Source: Planctomycetota bacterium (GTDB lineage Bacteria > Planctomycetota > UBA1135 > GCA-002686595). Taken from it: a stretch of DNA of 64,000 nt. Made by a program: the position numbers and the translations under genes. This document shows positions 32,538 to 41,808 of this stretch, one piece after another; position 1 is the stretch's first letter; each line of letters begins with the position of its first letter. Below the pieces are notes generated by a model. That model worked only from the letters and a program-made list of their open reading frames with translations, did no database searches and was not told the origin of the DNA. Location: NCBI GenBank assembly GCA_014237855.1, contig JABACD010000001.1, positions 1 through 64,000 of the forward strand, written 5' to 3'.

Positions 32538-32813
32538 ATGAACGATCCTGATCCAGCTTTGGAGGTCGATCTACACGGCCAAAGGCCCGAGGAAGCCCTC
32601 AGACGCCTATCTCAAGCCCTTCACACGGCGCGGGTAAGGGGAGGGAACAAAGTCCTGGTAATCACCGGGAAAGGCCTCGGGAACCACTCTCAGAAGCCAA
32701 TCTTGAGGGGAAAGGTCGAGCGCTGGCTCTCGGGCCCCGAGGGCAGGCGAGCTGGAGCCCGGGGCTACCGGGTGGTCTCAGAAGGGGGGGCGCTGGAAGT
32801 CGAACTTGGGTAA
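32538..32813 (+). CDS. Smr-domain protein
   Basis: 91 residues from the ATG at 32538 (an ATG ten codons upstream is out of context). The Smr fold is visible as LEVDLHGQRPEEALRRL at the start, VLVITGKGLGNHS in the centre and RGYRVVSEGGALEVEL at the end. Stand-alone Smr domains act in nucleic-acid metabolism, often as nucleases or in ribosome rescue; here no mutS is present. It overlaps no neighbour; the following lipoprotein gene starts about 90 bases later. Confidence 0.85.
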   Translation: MNDPDPALEVDLHGQRPEEALRRLSQALHTARVRGGNKVLVITGKGLGNHSQKPILRGKVERWLSGPEGRRAGARGYRVVSEGGALEVELG

Positions 32814-32904
32814 GCTTCGCGGCTCGCAACTGGCCGACGAGGAGGTCCACAATCCTCCAGCCGAGGCCAAGCCCAGAGATCCGCGCCCCACCAGCACTCC
32901 CTTG

Positions 32905-33438
32905 ATGCGCCTCCTCCTAATCCTGCTGCTGTTCCTCCTCGCCGGCTGTCGCACCACCAGCGAGAGCCTGAGAAACATGTACACCAACAGTCTCAACGAG
33001 AGGCTGAACGGAAGCGACTTCTACACCCTCAGTGAGCAGTACATCGAACGGCAGGAGACTCGACTCGAATTCGTCCGAGGCTTCGTGAGAGAGGGAAAGC
33101 TGGTCACGGCCGAGGACTACCTGTACGCCGGAGCCCTCCTGTCCACATCCGGTTTCAAGGACGATCTCATCGCAGCCTCCGCCAGTGGCCTCACGGCTGC
33201 CGAGATGGGTGAAGATCTGGGCTTTCGCGTGGCGGCAGAGGCCATCGACAAGCTGAAGATGCACCTGGGAGACCCCCAGAGATACGGCACCCAGTACTAC
33301 TACGTCGAGGTGATTCAGCAGTGGCGTCTCTACCCTGTTGACCCCGCCACGACCGACGAAGAACGTATTGCCATGGGCGTGCTGCCGCTTGCGGAGTTGA
33401 TGGCTCAGGCCGAGCTACTCAACGAGGAAGTTCGCTAG
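32905..33438 (+). CDS. Lipoprotein of unknown function
   Basis: 177 residues from the ATG at 32905, where the signal peptide MRLLLILLLFLLAGC (Cys15) begins; the open frame extends upstream across the end of the Smr gene. The mature part is helical and charged (SEQYIERQETRLEFVRGFV, LVTAEDYLYAGALLSTS), and I do not recognise a family. The segment GLTAAEMGEDLGFRVAAEAID looks like a repeat-type helix pair. It precedes the methyltransferase gene by 21 bases. Confidence 0.75.
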   Translation: MRLLLILLLFLLAGCRTTSESLRNMYTNSLNERLNGSDFYTLSEQYIERQETRLEFVRGFVREGKLVTAEDYLYAGALLSTSGFKDDLIAASASGLTAAEMGEDLGFRVAAEAIDKLKMHLGDPQRYGTQYYYVEVIQQWRLYPVDPATTDEERIAMGVLPLAELMAQAELLNEEVR

Positions 33439-33459
33439 AGAGCTGGTAGACTGGGTGAC

Positions 33460-34113
33460 ATGAAGCGCATCCTAGAACCAGAAGCCATGGACACGGCCGA
33501 AGAGGCCGAGGGATACGACTCCATGGATCACACGGCCGCCAACGCGAGCTTCGTGGAGCGGCTATTCGAACTCGGCGCGAGCGGTCACATGCTGGATATC
33601 GGAACCGGCCCGGCCCACATGCCGATCATGATCTGCGAGCAACACCCCGATGTGAGAATCCTCGGCATCGATCTTGCTCACCACATGCTCAAGGTGGCGG
33701 CCACGAATGTCGAGGCCAGGTGCCTTGGTGAACGAATCGAACTTCGTCACGGCGACGCGAAGGAGCTGGGGCTCGAGGCAAACAGCTTCGATACGGTCTA
33801 CTCGAACACGATCCTGCACCACATTCCGGATCCGCGACCTTTTCTCTCGGAGGCCGCACGCCTGGTGAAGTCCGGCGGAGTCCTGCTAATTCGCGACCTG
33901 TTCCGACCTGAGTCGAAGGAGCGAATCGAGGAGCTCGTAGAGCTCTACGCCGGCGACTGCAACGAGTATCAACGCGGGCTCTTTGGAGCCAGCCTGAACG
34001 CCGCGTTTACCCCTACAGAATTGCGAGAGATCGCGAATGAGTCGGGCCTGGAGGCCGCGGAACTCGTGGTGGACACGGATCGGCACATGTCCCTGCAGCT
34101 GCGCGCCAGCTGA
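33460..34113 (+). CDS. Class I SAM-dependent methyltransferase
   Basis: 217 residues with the Rossmann-fold SAM site MLDIGTGPAHMPIMI (about 44-58), acidic loop ILGIDLAHHMLKVA, DTVYSNTILHHIPDPRPFLSEAARLVKSGGVLLIRD (motifs IV-VI, shown here in short form). Cytoplasmic small-molecule methyltransferase; substrate unknown. Sits between an unknown lipoprotein and a patatin gene, all on the plus strand at 20-21 base spacings, so these three may be co-transcribed. Confidence 0.88.
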   Translation: MKRILEPEAMDTAEEAEGYDSMDHTAANASFVERLFELGASGHMLDIGTGPAHMPIMICEQHPDVRILGIDLAHHMLKVAATNVEARCLGERIELRHGDAKELGLEANSFDTVYSNTILHHIPDPRPFLSEAARLVKSGGVLLIRDLFRPESKERIEELVELYAGDCNEYQRGLFGASLNAAFTPTELREIANESGLEAAELVVDTDRHMSLQLRAS

Positions 34114-34133
34114 CGCCATCAACATCAACCGCC

Positions 34134-35282
34134 ATGACAACGGCGAACGACGATCTCTGCTTTGCACTGGGTGGCGGAGGAGCACGTGGGGCCTACCAGG
34201 TTGGGGTCTTGCGGTTCATCGCACGACGCTATCCGGACCTGCAGGTTCCCCTCTTGACCGGTGTCTCGGCAGGTGGAATCAACGCAGCTCACCTGGCAAA
34301 CCACACGGGCGACTTCCGTACCAAGGTCGAGGACCTGGTCAGCCTGTGGAGCTCGTTGAGCGTGGATCAAGTGTTCCGGGTGGATGGGCCAGCGCTTGCC
34401 AAGACGCTCATCCAATGGGGTGTTCAGCTCACCCTTCTCGGCGGGCGCAGATATGGCCCAAGAGCTCGGGGCCTTGTTGATACAGCTCCTCTTCGCAAGT
34501 ACCTGGCAGGAGCACTGGGTTGTGACGAGAAGCGACTGTGCGGCATTCACGAGAACCTCAAGAGTGGTGCCCTGCAAGCGATCGCCCTGTCCACGACAAG
34601 CTACTCGACTGGCCGCACGATCTCCTGGTGCCAGGGCCGTGAGTTCGAGTACTGGGATCGGGCAAACCGTAAGGGCCTGCCTACAGACCTGACCATCGAT
34701 CACGTCATGGCCTCCGCTGCTTTGCCACTGTTCTTCCCTGCTGTCCAGGTAGAGAACAGCTGGTACGGAGACGGTGGTATCCGACTTCATGCACCACTTG
34801 CCCCGGCCATCCACCTGGGCGCGAAGAGAATCCTCGCAGTCTCGACCCACCACAAACGAACCATCGAGGAAGCTGCCATCGTCGATGGCGCCGAGTACCC
34901 TCCCCCGGCCAAGGTGGCCGGACTCTTGATGAATGCCATCTTCCTGGACCTCCTGGATCAGGACGCATCAAATCTGGAGCGAATCAACGGCCTACTCGAG
35001 CTGATTCCCGAGAAGAGAAAGGGTCACCTCCGGCAGGTTGGCCTGTTCGTCGTGAGACCTTCAGTGGATCTTGGAAAGCTCGCTGGGGAATATGAGCCCA
35101 GACTCCCAACCCTGTTTCGCTTCCTCACCAGACGGCTTGGGACCAAGGAATCCAAGTCGAGCGACCTGATCAGCCTGGTCATGTTTCAGCACGACTATCT
35201 CTCGAAACTCATCGATCTAGGTGAGCAGGATGCCGAGGCCCGAGCCGATGAGCTGGACGAGTTCCTGCGGGCAACGAGTTGA
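34134..35282 (+). CDS. Patatin-like phospholipase
   Basis: 382 residues. The oxyanion-hole motif LGGGGARG (12-19), the nucleophile elbow GVSAG (43-47, Ser45) and the aspartate motif WYGDGGIR (about residue 207) give the Ser-Asp dyad of patatin-like phospholipases. They hydrolyse acyl groups from membrane lipids. No signal peptide, so cytoplasmic or membrane-peripheral. The C-terminal ~100 residues are helical and charged. Preceded by the methyltransferase gene. Confidence 0.9.
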   Translation: MTTANDDLCFALGGGGARGAYQVGVLRFIARRYPDLQVPLLTGVSAGGINAAHLANHTGDFRTKVEDLVSLWSSLSVDQVFRVDGPALAKTLIQWGVQLTLLGGRRYGPRARGLVDTAPLRKYLAGALGCDEKRLCGIHENLKSGALQAIALSTTSYSTGRTISWCQGREFEYWDRANRKGLPTDLTIDHVMASAALPLFFPAVQVENSWYGDGGIRLHAPLAPAIHLGAKRILAVSTHHKRTIEEAAIVDGAEYPPPAKVAGLLMNAIFLDLLDQDASNLERINGLLELIPEKRKGHLRQVGLFVVRPSVDLGKLAGEYEPRLPTLFRFLTRRLGTKESKSSDLISLVMFQHDYLSKLIDLGEQDAEARADELDEFLRATS

Positions 35283-35402
35283 GCGGGCTCCCTCATTCGC
35301 GATGTACGTAGCGATCCAGTAAGAGGGCAACGCCAGCTCCCGAGGCAGCCGGCCAAGTCGGTACACTCATGGCACCAAGCCTTACCCAGTCAGGAGTTTC
35401 AG

Positions 35403-37115
35403 ATGATCCCCATCTCCATCGAATGGCTCGGCGTCCTCGGCCTCGCGCTGGGCTACTCGGCCCAGCCGATCTCTCAGGAGCTGTACGACCACGCCACCCT
35501 CGTCACCGCGGCGCAAGCCCTCGCCACGGAACACCCTGAACAGGTAGAGCTGTTCAGTGTTGCCCGATCCCGTGCAGGTCGTGAGGTCATCGGAATCCGC
35601 CTTAGTGCCAGCAGAGAGATCCCGAACGGGCAGCCAGCCATCTTGCTGGTGGCTGGACTTGATGGTCCACGCGCCTACACGAGCTCCATGGCGATGAGCC
35701 ACGCGGAAGCAATTGCAGGAGGCTACGGCAAGGACACGGCCGTCACCGAACTTCTCGACAGCACGACCCTGTACATCGTGCCAAGATTCGATGTAGACGC
35801 CTGCGAAGCACGCTTCCTGACTCCACTTGCTGAGGTACAGGCCAGTGGCCGCGGCGTCGACAACGACCGCGATGGGCTACAGGGCGAAGATGGTCCCAGT
35901 GACGTCAACGGCGATGGTCTTGTCTCCGTGATGCGACAGCTCGACCCGACCGGAGAGTGGATTGCTGACCCCACTGATCCCCGTGCAATGAAGAGGGCAG
36001 ATCCCGTCAAGGGAGAACGCGGACGATGGAAGATCTACACCGAGGGCCTCGACTCTGATGGTGATGAACTCGTCGCCGAAGATGACGAGCTTGACGCGAT
36101 CGCCAATCGGAACTTCCCCCGTAACTGGACCGAACACTCAGCCGAAGCTGGCAGGTATCCGACTGACGAGCCGTGCAGCCTTGGAATGGTCGAGTTCTTT
36201 CTGAACCACCCTGACATTGCGCTCGTCATCACCTACGGCGAGGAAGGCAACCTCGTCAAGAAACCCAGCACCCAGAAGGACAGCGGCGCACCAGGTGGTT
36301 CCGTCGAAACGGGCATCTATGAGAGCGACCTCGCTCTCTACGAAGAGCTGGGCAGGCGCTACGCCTTGATCACCTCCAGCAAGACCGAGGGCACCAGGGA
36401 GCAGCCTGGCTCGCTCCAGGGCTTCGCATACCACCACCGTGGGTTGCTGAGTCTGGACATCGACCCCTGGTCTGTCCCACTCGACGCCAAGGCTGCCGAT
36501 GAAGAAGGCGAGCAGGCGGGCACAGAGGTGAGTGAAGCCCCTGATGAGACCGAGGCGGCAGTCGAATCCAAGCCCGGAGACGACGCCAAACGGCTGACAT
36601 GGCTTGACCAGAACACCGAGCGCCCTTTCATCGACTGGCAGGCGTTCGACCACCCCCAGCTTGGATCGCTCGAGATCGGCGGCTTCATTCCCTACACCCT
36701 CGTCGAACCTCCGCCCGAAACACTGGAGGAGCTCACACGGTCACACCTCGAGTTCCTGCTGACCCTGGGTGCCTACCTACCTCGCCTGAAGCTGATCGAA
36801 GTCGAGGGTGTCCCTCTGGGTGGCGACCTCATGGAGGTTTCAGCAGTCCTTGAGAATGACGCCCTCCTTCCACAGCAGGTTCACGCAGCCGAACGCTCCA
36901 GAAAAGTTCGGCCCGCCCGCGTAACTCTCCAGCTGCCCGATGGTGCGAAGTTGCTTGGAGGGTCCACCCAGACACTTGTTGACAACCTACCAGCCGCAGG
37001 AGGCCGCCGTGAATTTCGCTGGCTTGTCGGCGGAGTCACCGAGGACACCCCCTTGCTGATAGAGGTCGACACTGACAACGCCGGCAAAATTTCAACCATC
37101 GTGGAGGTCAGGTGA
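35403..37115 (+). CDS. M14 carboxypeptidase paralogue lacking zinc ligands
   Basis: 570 residues; AGGAG at 35392-35396 supports the ATG at 35403, followed by a signal peptide (GVLGLALGYSAQ). It aligns along most of its length with the next gene, an intact M14 peptidase, but the zinc motif HGNE is DGPR (Asp87, Arg90), the third His in QSFHNAG is ITYGEEG (Gly279) and the catalytic Glu of TNELW appears as Asp in LDIDPW. The Ca-loop-like insertion (DNDRDGLQGEDG, DVNGDGLVSVM) is kept. Thus the fold is conserved but peptidase activity is not expected; a substrate-binding or regulatory partner is likely. Overlaps the next gene by one base. Exported. Confidence 0.8.
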   Translation: MIPISIEWLGVLGLALGYSAQPISQELYDHATLVTAAQALATEHPEQVELFSVARSRAGREVIGIRLSASREIPNGQPAILLVAGLDGPRAYTSSMAMSHAEAIAGGYGKDTAVTELLDSTTLYIVPRFDVDACEARFLTPLAEVQASGRGVDNDRDGLQGEDGPSDVNGDGLVSVMRQLDPTGEWIADPTDPRAMKRADPVKGERGRWKIYTEGLDSDGDELVAEDDELDAIANRNFPRNWTEHSAEAGRYPTDEPCSLGMVEFFLNHPDIALVITYGEEGNLVKKPSTQKDSGAPGGSVETGIYESDLALYEELGRRYALITSSKTEGTREQPGSLQGFAYHHRGLLSLDIDPWSVPLDAKAADEEGEQAGTEVSEAPDETEAAVESKPGDDAKRLTWLDQNTERPFIDWQAFDHPQLGSLEIGGFIPYTLVEPPPETLEELTRSHLEFLLTLGAYLPRLKLIEVEGVPLGGDLMEVSAVLENDALLPQQVHAAERSRKVRPARVTLQLPDGAKLLGGSTQTLVDNLPAAGGRREFRWLVGGVTEDTPLLIEVDTDNAGKISTIVEVR

Positions 37116-38860
37116 TGCTCTCACAACTTCTCGGCGCTGCACTCCTGCTCACTCCGCCAGGCTCGCATGCCCAGGACGGCTTCAACGGGAACGCCTTGAG
37201 GCGGCCACAGCGGCTCGACATTCCCTGGAATCGACTCTACGACTACGAGGAGATTCACGAGCACTTCGACAACTTGAAGAGTGCTTGGCCCGAACTGGTC
37301 ACCATGGAGGTGATCGGAAAGAGCAGTCAAGGCCGCGAGATGCGTGTCTATACGATCAACAACCCGGCAACAGGCCCCCATGACGAGAAGCCCGCGATGT
37401 GGGTCGACGCAAACGTGCATGGAAACGAGGTTCAAGGATCCGAGGCGACGCTCTACTTGGCCTGGTACCTCCTGGAGAACTACGGCTCCAACGAGCGGAT
37501 CACCGAGCTTGTGGATCGAACGTCGTTCTACCTGCAACCCATGGTCAACCCAGATGGTCGATCTAACTGGTTCAAACAGCCACATACGGCAAGCTCGTCG
37601 CGTACTGGCTACCAGCCGATTGACAATGACCGCGATGGAAAGCTGGACGAGGACGGACCTGATGATTTGAACGGTGATGGACACATCACGATGATGCGCA
37701 AGCATGTCCCGGGTGAGGGCACACACAGACTCAACCCTGATGATCCACGCCTGATGGAACGCGTCCCGATCAACGAGAAGGGCATTCGCGGCGACTGGAT
37801 CATGCTTGGCTACGAAGGCATCGACAACGATGGTGACGGCCGCGTCAATGAAGACGGTGAAGGCGGCTACGACATGAATCGGGCATGGCCTGCGCTCTGG
37901 CGGCCAGACCACATTCAGCGCGGGGCGGGCCCCTACCCCCTCTGCTGGCCCGAGGCTCGCTGCATTGCAGACTTCATCTACGAGCATCCAAACATCGCCG
38001 CTGTCCAGTCGTTCCACAATGCAGGCGGCATGATCCTACGCGGGCCCGGAGGCAAGGAGTTCGGTGAATACGAGCGTAGAGATCTGCAGGCCTTCAATCG
38101 CCTGGGTGAGGATGGTGAGCGGATGCTGCCCTTCTATCGCTACATGGTGATCTGGAAGGATCTCTACTCGGTGTATGGCGGATTCGCCACCTGGGCCTAT
38201 GAGGCGCTCGGCATCATCTCGTTCACCAATGAACTCTGGACCAACTCCCGAAACTTCCCTGATGTGGAGGGACGCGCAAGCCAGGCCGATCGCCTCTTCT
38301 TCGATGACAACCTGCTCTCCGGCGGTGGCGCAATTCCCTGGCAGCCGGCCGTTCATCCGCTCTATGGAGAGATCGAAGTCGGCGGCTTCCGCAAGGACGT
38401 TGGGCGCGTGCCGCCATCCTTCTTGATCGAGGAAATGGTCCACCGCAACGCCCTGTTCTGCATCAAGCACGCGGAGCACATGCCCCAGGTGGAGATTGAT
38501 TCTATTGAGGTCACGAAGCTTGGAGCAGGAACCCTGGCCGTGGATGTTCTCTTTCAGAACATCCGGAGCATTCCGACGCGTACTGCCCGGTCAGCAAAGG
38601 TGAAGATCGGCACGCCCGACATCTTTGCAATCACCGGCGATGACATTGAAGTGCTAGCTGGTGGCACTCGTACTGACCGCTGGCGCCCCGAGAGAATCGA
38701 GCTCGCCGAACGCGAGCCAGCACGGCTTCGTTCCGAACTCGGCATCGCCGGCCTGGGCTCCGTCCGGGTCCGTTGGTTTGTCCGTGGGAGTGGAGAGGTC
38801 TCTGTCAGCTGGAGCGGTCAAAAGGCCGTCGATGTCTCGGCATCGATCCAGCTTCCCTGA
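37115..38860 (+). CDS. Secreted M14 zinc carboxypeptidase with EF-hand-like insertions
   Basis: 581 residues from the ATG at 37115 (TGATG junction with the previous stop; a GTG at 37112 is alternative). Zinc ligands are His102 and Glu105 in DANVHGNEVQ, and His301 in VQSFHNAGG; NPDGR supplies the carboxylate-binding Arg region and FTNELW the catalytic Glu. Inserted acidic loops (DNDRDGKLDEDG, DLNGDGHIT, DNDGDGRVNEDG) resemble calcium-binding dockerin/EF-hand loops. An N-terminal signal peptide is followed by a C-terminal beta-sandwich. It removes C-terminal residues from extracellular peptides. Paired with the dead paralogue upstream. Confidence 0.92.
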   Translation: MLSQLLGAALLLTPPGSHAQDGFNGNALRRPQRLDIPWNRLYDYEEIHEHFDNLKSAWPELVTMEVIGKSSQGREMRVYTINNPATGPHDEKPAMWVDANVHGNEVQGSEATLYLAWYLLENYGSNERITELVDRTSFYLQPMVNPDGRSNWFKQPHTASSSRTGYQPIDNDRDGKLDEDGPDDLNGDGHITMMRKHVPGEGTHRLNPDDPRLMERVPINEKGIRGDWIMLGYEGIDNDGDGRVNEDGEGGYDMNRAWPALWRPDHIQRGAGPYPLCWPEARCIADFIYEHPNIAAVQSFHNAGGMILRGPGGKEFGEYERRDLQAFNRLGEDGERMLPFYRYMVIWKDLYSVYGGFATWAYEALGIISFTNELWTNSRNFPDVEGRASQADRLFFDDNLLSGGGAIPWQPAVHPLYGEIEVGGFRKDVGRVPPSFLIEEMVHRNALFCIKHAEHMPQVEIDSIEVTKLGAGTLAVDVLFQNIRSIPTRTARSAKVKIGTPDIFAITGDDIEVLAGGTRTDRWRPERIELAEREPARLRSELGIAGLGSVRVRWFVRGSGEVSVSWSGQKAVDVSASIQLP

Positions 38861-38899
38861 TTGCGCTCCTCAACTCTCCCGGCTACAGACATTGCCTCT

Positions 38900-39643
38900 C
38901 TACGAGGCGACACTCGTGGTATGCAGGCTCACCACCTCAGCCGGAGGATCCATGTCCTGCCGCGCGTTCTTGAAGAGGAATACCCAGTGCATGGCCATGG
39001 CAGTCAGGACTGCGAAGTGCCAGACCTCGTGAGGCCCCACCACACCGGGAATGACGATCGGCCATTCCAATCCCATCAAGATGGCACCGGCTGAGTAGAT
39101 GATCCCTCCCCCGAGCAACAGGACGATCTCCGCCGTGCCCAATCGTTGCCAGAGAATCAGGCCTGCACTACCGGCAACCCAGCCGAGGAGGATGTAGACC
39201 GCTGTAACGAGGCCACTGGTCATTTGCTCGAAGAAGGCGGTGAACAAGATGATTCCCGTCAGCGCAAGACCCCACATGACGGCGATTACTCCCCAGCGGG
39301 CCAGGCCACGGAAGAAGATCCCTTGCACGGGAGTATGGGTGCCCGCGATCAGGATGAAGATCGCAGCCCGATCCATGCGTCCCATGGCAGCGCGGTCCGC
39401 GGTCCCCTCCGGCATCATGTGGTAGATACCGCTCATCGCCAGCAAGAACACGCAGGAGAAGCCGTAGACGGTCAGCAACCCCACACGTAGGGCGTCCCCC
39501 CGGCCTCTGCGTACTAGCGGTACCAGAAGGGCGGTGAAAATAAGTGCCCCAACGAGGTGGGTCAGGGAGCCAACGGGCTCCTCTAAGCCTGGAAGCGGGT
39601 AGACCTGCATTTCAAGAACGGCAAACAAGGAATCGGCATCCAT
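38900..39643 (-). CDS. Haemolysin III / PAQR-family membrane protein
   Basis: 247 residues with seven hydrophobic helices (ATG at 39643 chosen; an ATG at 39610 is possible). The PAQR/HlyIII landmarks are visible: SLTHLVGALIF near the start, LLAMSGIYHM, MDRAAIFILIAGTHTP and the terminal HEVWHFAVLTAMAMHW, whose His and Asp residues form the zinc site of the family. Inner-membrane protein with lipid-hydrolase-like fold (ceramidase-related); the physiological substrate is unknown. Convergent with the M14 gene 39 bases away. Confidence 0.88.
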   Translation of the reverse strand: MDADSLFAVLEMQVYPLPGLEEPVGSLTHLVGALIFTALLVPLVRRGRGDALRVGLLTVYGFSCVFLLAMSGIYHMMPEGTADRAAMGRMDRAAIFILIAGTHTPVQGIFFRGLARWGVIAVMWGLALTGIILFTAFFEQMTSGLVTAVYILLGWVAGSAGLILWQRLGTAEIVLLLGGGIIYSAGAILMGLEWPIVIPGVVGPHEVWHFAVLTAMAMHWVFLFKNARQDMDPPAEVVSLHTTSVAS

Positions 39644-39818
39644 GCAGCACGCCCTTGACGTCGCTCCCGTTCTTCTCGGGCAGATGCCCGCCGAGACCTC
39701 TGGAGATGGGGTGAAAGCAGCGCCTCCACTCCTCAATCCCAAGGAGGGCTAGCTTCTGGTTTCCGGATCCGCCTGTAGCTTGAGCACCTGCACCTGCCAG
39801 GCGGCAGCGGCCGTGGGC

Positions 39819-40862
39819 TCAGTAGCCCCAGGCCCACCCCAACTGGAGCGAGAGGTCCGAGCCGGTTGCCGACACCAGATCCTCATGCAATGAAATGGCC
39901 AGACGACTTGAGCCACCTGTGTCCCATGCAACGCCCCACCCCAGGTCGAAGACCTCGCGGTTCACCTCTTCGTAGCTGACAGAGTGGAGCATCCGGGAGG
40001 TCCAGATAGTCCCCGCGATGAGGGATAAGAAGTCATTCCAGCGGTACTCTCCAGCCAGCTTCAACGACAGCATCGGATCGTAGTGAAAGTCACCGTCAGG
40101 CGCTTCCTCGAGTCGTTCCGAATCACCGGGAAAGACCCAGTCAAAGCCACCGGTAACAGTCCATCGATCCAATGACTTCTCGACGATCACCCCTGCGCCA
40201 AAGTCGAAGGCTCCATTGCCAAGACCGCGCTCTTCGGAGCCCGTTGGAAACTCCACGCCAAGGCGAGTCGCAATCGCTGGAACACCCTCTGCCTCCTCGA
40301 GCAGTTGCCAGGTCAGGAACAATGGGATGTCCTGCGCACGAAGAGTATTCCCCTCGAGTTCGTAGAGCGTGTAGCCATCAGAGGTGACGCTCATTTCATA
40401 GTCGTCATCAGGAGTGTTATCGCGAGCACCGTCGGGGAGCCCAAAGAGGCTGTGGTACTCCTTGATGAGGTGATCCGCTCCCCCTGATCCAGCCCACAAG
40501 AATGGAAGCTCGACCTCCACGTCTACCGAATCACTGACGCCATACCGTCCGCGGAAAGTCGTACGAATGGTCTCGCCATCAAAAGCAACTGACTGGGTGG
40601 GGTTGTCATCGTTGTAGCGGTTCACCTCTTCGATGCTCGACCAGACCACCTGCACTCCACCACCCCACTCCCCTTCGGTCTGGGTCACCGCACGTCGTGG
40701 TCGAAAGGCCATCAGCGTCAGAGCCATTGGCTGCTGGTTACGTGTCTGGAATGGACCGCGGACCACAGGGGCGGGATCTGCCGTGTGACGCAAATTCGCA
40801 CAACCCGGCAGTACGATTGTGAGCAGGAGCGCACACAAATTTGGAGTCAGGCCTATCCTCAT
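39819..40862 (-). CDS. DUF3187-like outer-membrane lipoprotein
   Basis: 347 residues from the ATG at 40862, four codons inside the open frame that starts with TTG; it gives a lipobox LTIVLPGC (Cys21). An AGGAAGG lies about 12 bases upstream. The region GPFQTRNQQPMALTLMAFRPRRA and the alternating strands (GEWGGGVQVVWS, TIRTTFRGRYGVSD, VEVELPFLW) with a final LSLQLGWAWGY resemble DUF3187 beta-barrel proteins. The family name is from recollection of its motifs, so moderately certain. Outer-membrane location is likely; function unknown. Confidence 0.65.
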   Translation of the reverse strand: MRIGLTPNLCALLLTIVLPGCANLRHTADPAPVVRGPFQTRNQQPMALTLMAFRPRRAVTQTEGEWGGGVQVVWSSIEEVNRYNDDNPTQSVAFDGETIRTTFRGRYGVSDSVDVEVELPFLWAGSGGADHLIKEYHSLFGLPDGARDNTPDDDYEMSVTSDGYTLYELEGNTLRAQDIPLFLTWQLLEEAEGVPAIATRLGVEFPTGSEERGLGNGAFDFGAGVIVEKSLDRWTVTGGFDWVFPGDSERLEEAPDGDFHYDPMLSLKLAGEYRWNDFLSLIAGTIWTSRMLHSVSYEEVNREVFDLGWGVAWDTGGSSRLAISLHEDLVSATGSDLSLQLGWAWGY

Positions 40863-40920
40863 CAGTACATTCAACCTTCCTGCCGCCGATGATCAAGCAT
40901 CGTGCCGTGCGTGCGAAGCC

Positions 40921-41211
40921 CTAGAGAATGTCAAACACATCGAGCATCTCTGGCTCACACTCCTCTGACTCCACGCTCTGCACCTGTGCGAGTGGTGGGC
41001 CCTTCTCTATCCAGGCCATGAACTCTCCCACTCGCTCGGCAGGGCCCTGCACGTGAAACTCCACCCTCCCGTCCTCCAGGTTCCGTACCCAGCCGGTCAA
41101 TCGCAGCTGGGTTGCTTCCTGCCTGGTGTAGAAGCGGAAGGCCACGGACTGCACTCGCCCTGAGACAAAACCATGGCATGCCTGCGGCTTCGTGTTGCGA
41201 CGACCGAACAT
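40921..41211 (-). CDS. Acylphosphatase
   Basis: 96 residues, the usual size. Catalytic Arg26 in SGRVQSVAFRFYTRQ and Asn44 in GWVRNLEDGRVE are the two conserved active-site residues of acylphosphatase, which hydrolyses acyl phosphates to carboxylate and phosphate. Cytoplasmic. Last gene of a six-gene minus-strand operon, three bases after miaE. No symbol is given beyond family because bacterial naming varies. Confidence 0.93.
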   Translation of the reverse strand: MFGRRNTKPQACHGFVSGRVQSVAFRFYTRQEATQLRLTGWVRNLEDGRVEFHVQGPAERVGEFMAWIEKGPPLAQVQSVESEECEPEMLDVFDIL

Positions 41212-41214
41212 GGA

Positions 41215-41808
41215 TCAGTTGATGCCTGAGTGCATCCTGTAGGCAAATGGCAGCTCCGCCACTACCTGACCCTCCAGGTCGAACAATTGCTCGATCCGTG
41301 AGTCAGCCTCACCCGCTGGGAGGCTCTCCCTGACGAGATCTACGAAGAGATCCTTGTGCTCCATTTCACATGGAGTGAGATCCCGATAGAGCTGTCGTAG
41401 CTCGGGGTCCCGTAGATACTCGCCCAGGAGCACGAAACGCTCGCAGGATCGCGCCTCGATCAGGGCGGCTACCAGCAGACGATCGACAAATGGATCCTTG
41501 CGCGTCCCAGCAGAGCGTGAGAGCAATTCCGCAGCATAAGGATTGTTGTCGATCGGCTGAAGCTCACCGCCCCGCGAATAGAGCAGCCTTATCACGCGAT
41601 CGAAGTGTTCCACCTCCTCCGAAGCGAGCTTGGAGAGCTCAAGGACCAACCTTGGCTTGTCCGTGTTCTTCAGGAGCCAGGCCTGAGCCGTGGCCGCAGC
41701 CTTCAATTCATTGTGGGCATGATCGCTTAGCAGTTCGAGGGGGCGCTCCTCGATGCGAGCTACCCATTCGGGAGGAGTGGCGTAGCGTAGCTCAGGATAA
41801 CTCATCAT
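41215..41808 (-). CDS. miaE: tRNA-(ms2io6A)-hydroxylase MiaE
   Basis: 197 residues. MiaE is a non-haem di-iron monooxygenase that hydroxylates the isopentenyl group of 2-methylthio-N6-isopentenyladenosine at tRNA position 37. The four-helix bundle with di-iron ligands is visible (SDHAHNELKAAATA, SEEVEHFDRVI, EARSCERFVLLGE, CEMEHKDLFVDLV). It needs ms2i6A made by MiaA and MiaB, which are not in this window. The start overlaps the stop of the upstream corrinoid adenosyltransferase gene. Confidence 0.93.
   Translation of the reverse strand: MMSYPELRYATPPEWVARIEERPLELLSDHAHNELKAAATAQAWLLKNTDKPRLVLELSKLASEEVEHFDRVIRLLYSRGGELQPIDNNPYAAELLSRSAGTRKDPFVDRLLVAALIEARSCERFVLLGEYLRDPELRQLYRDLTPCEMEHKDLFVDLVRESLPAGEADSRIEQLFDLEGQVVAELPFAYRMHSGIN

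Noticed and set aside
34125..34853. 242-codon minus-strand frame over the patatin gene
   Set aside because: Shadow of the patatin-like phospholipase; no protein-like motif.
37121..38017. 298-codon minus-strand frame over the M14 peptidase
   Set aside because: Shadow of the intact zinc carboxypeptidase gene.
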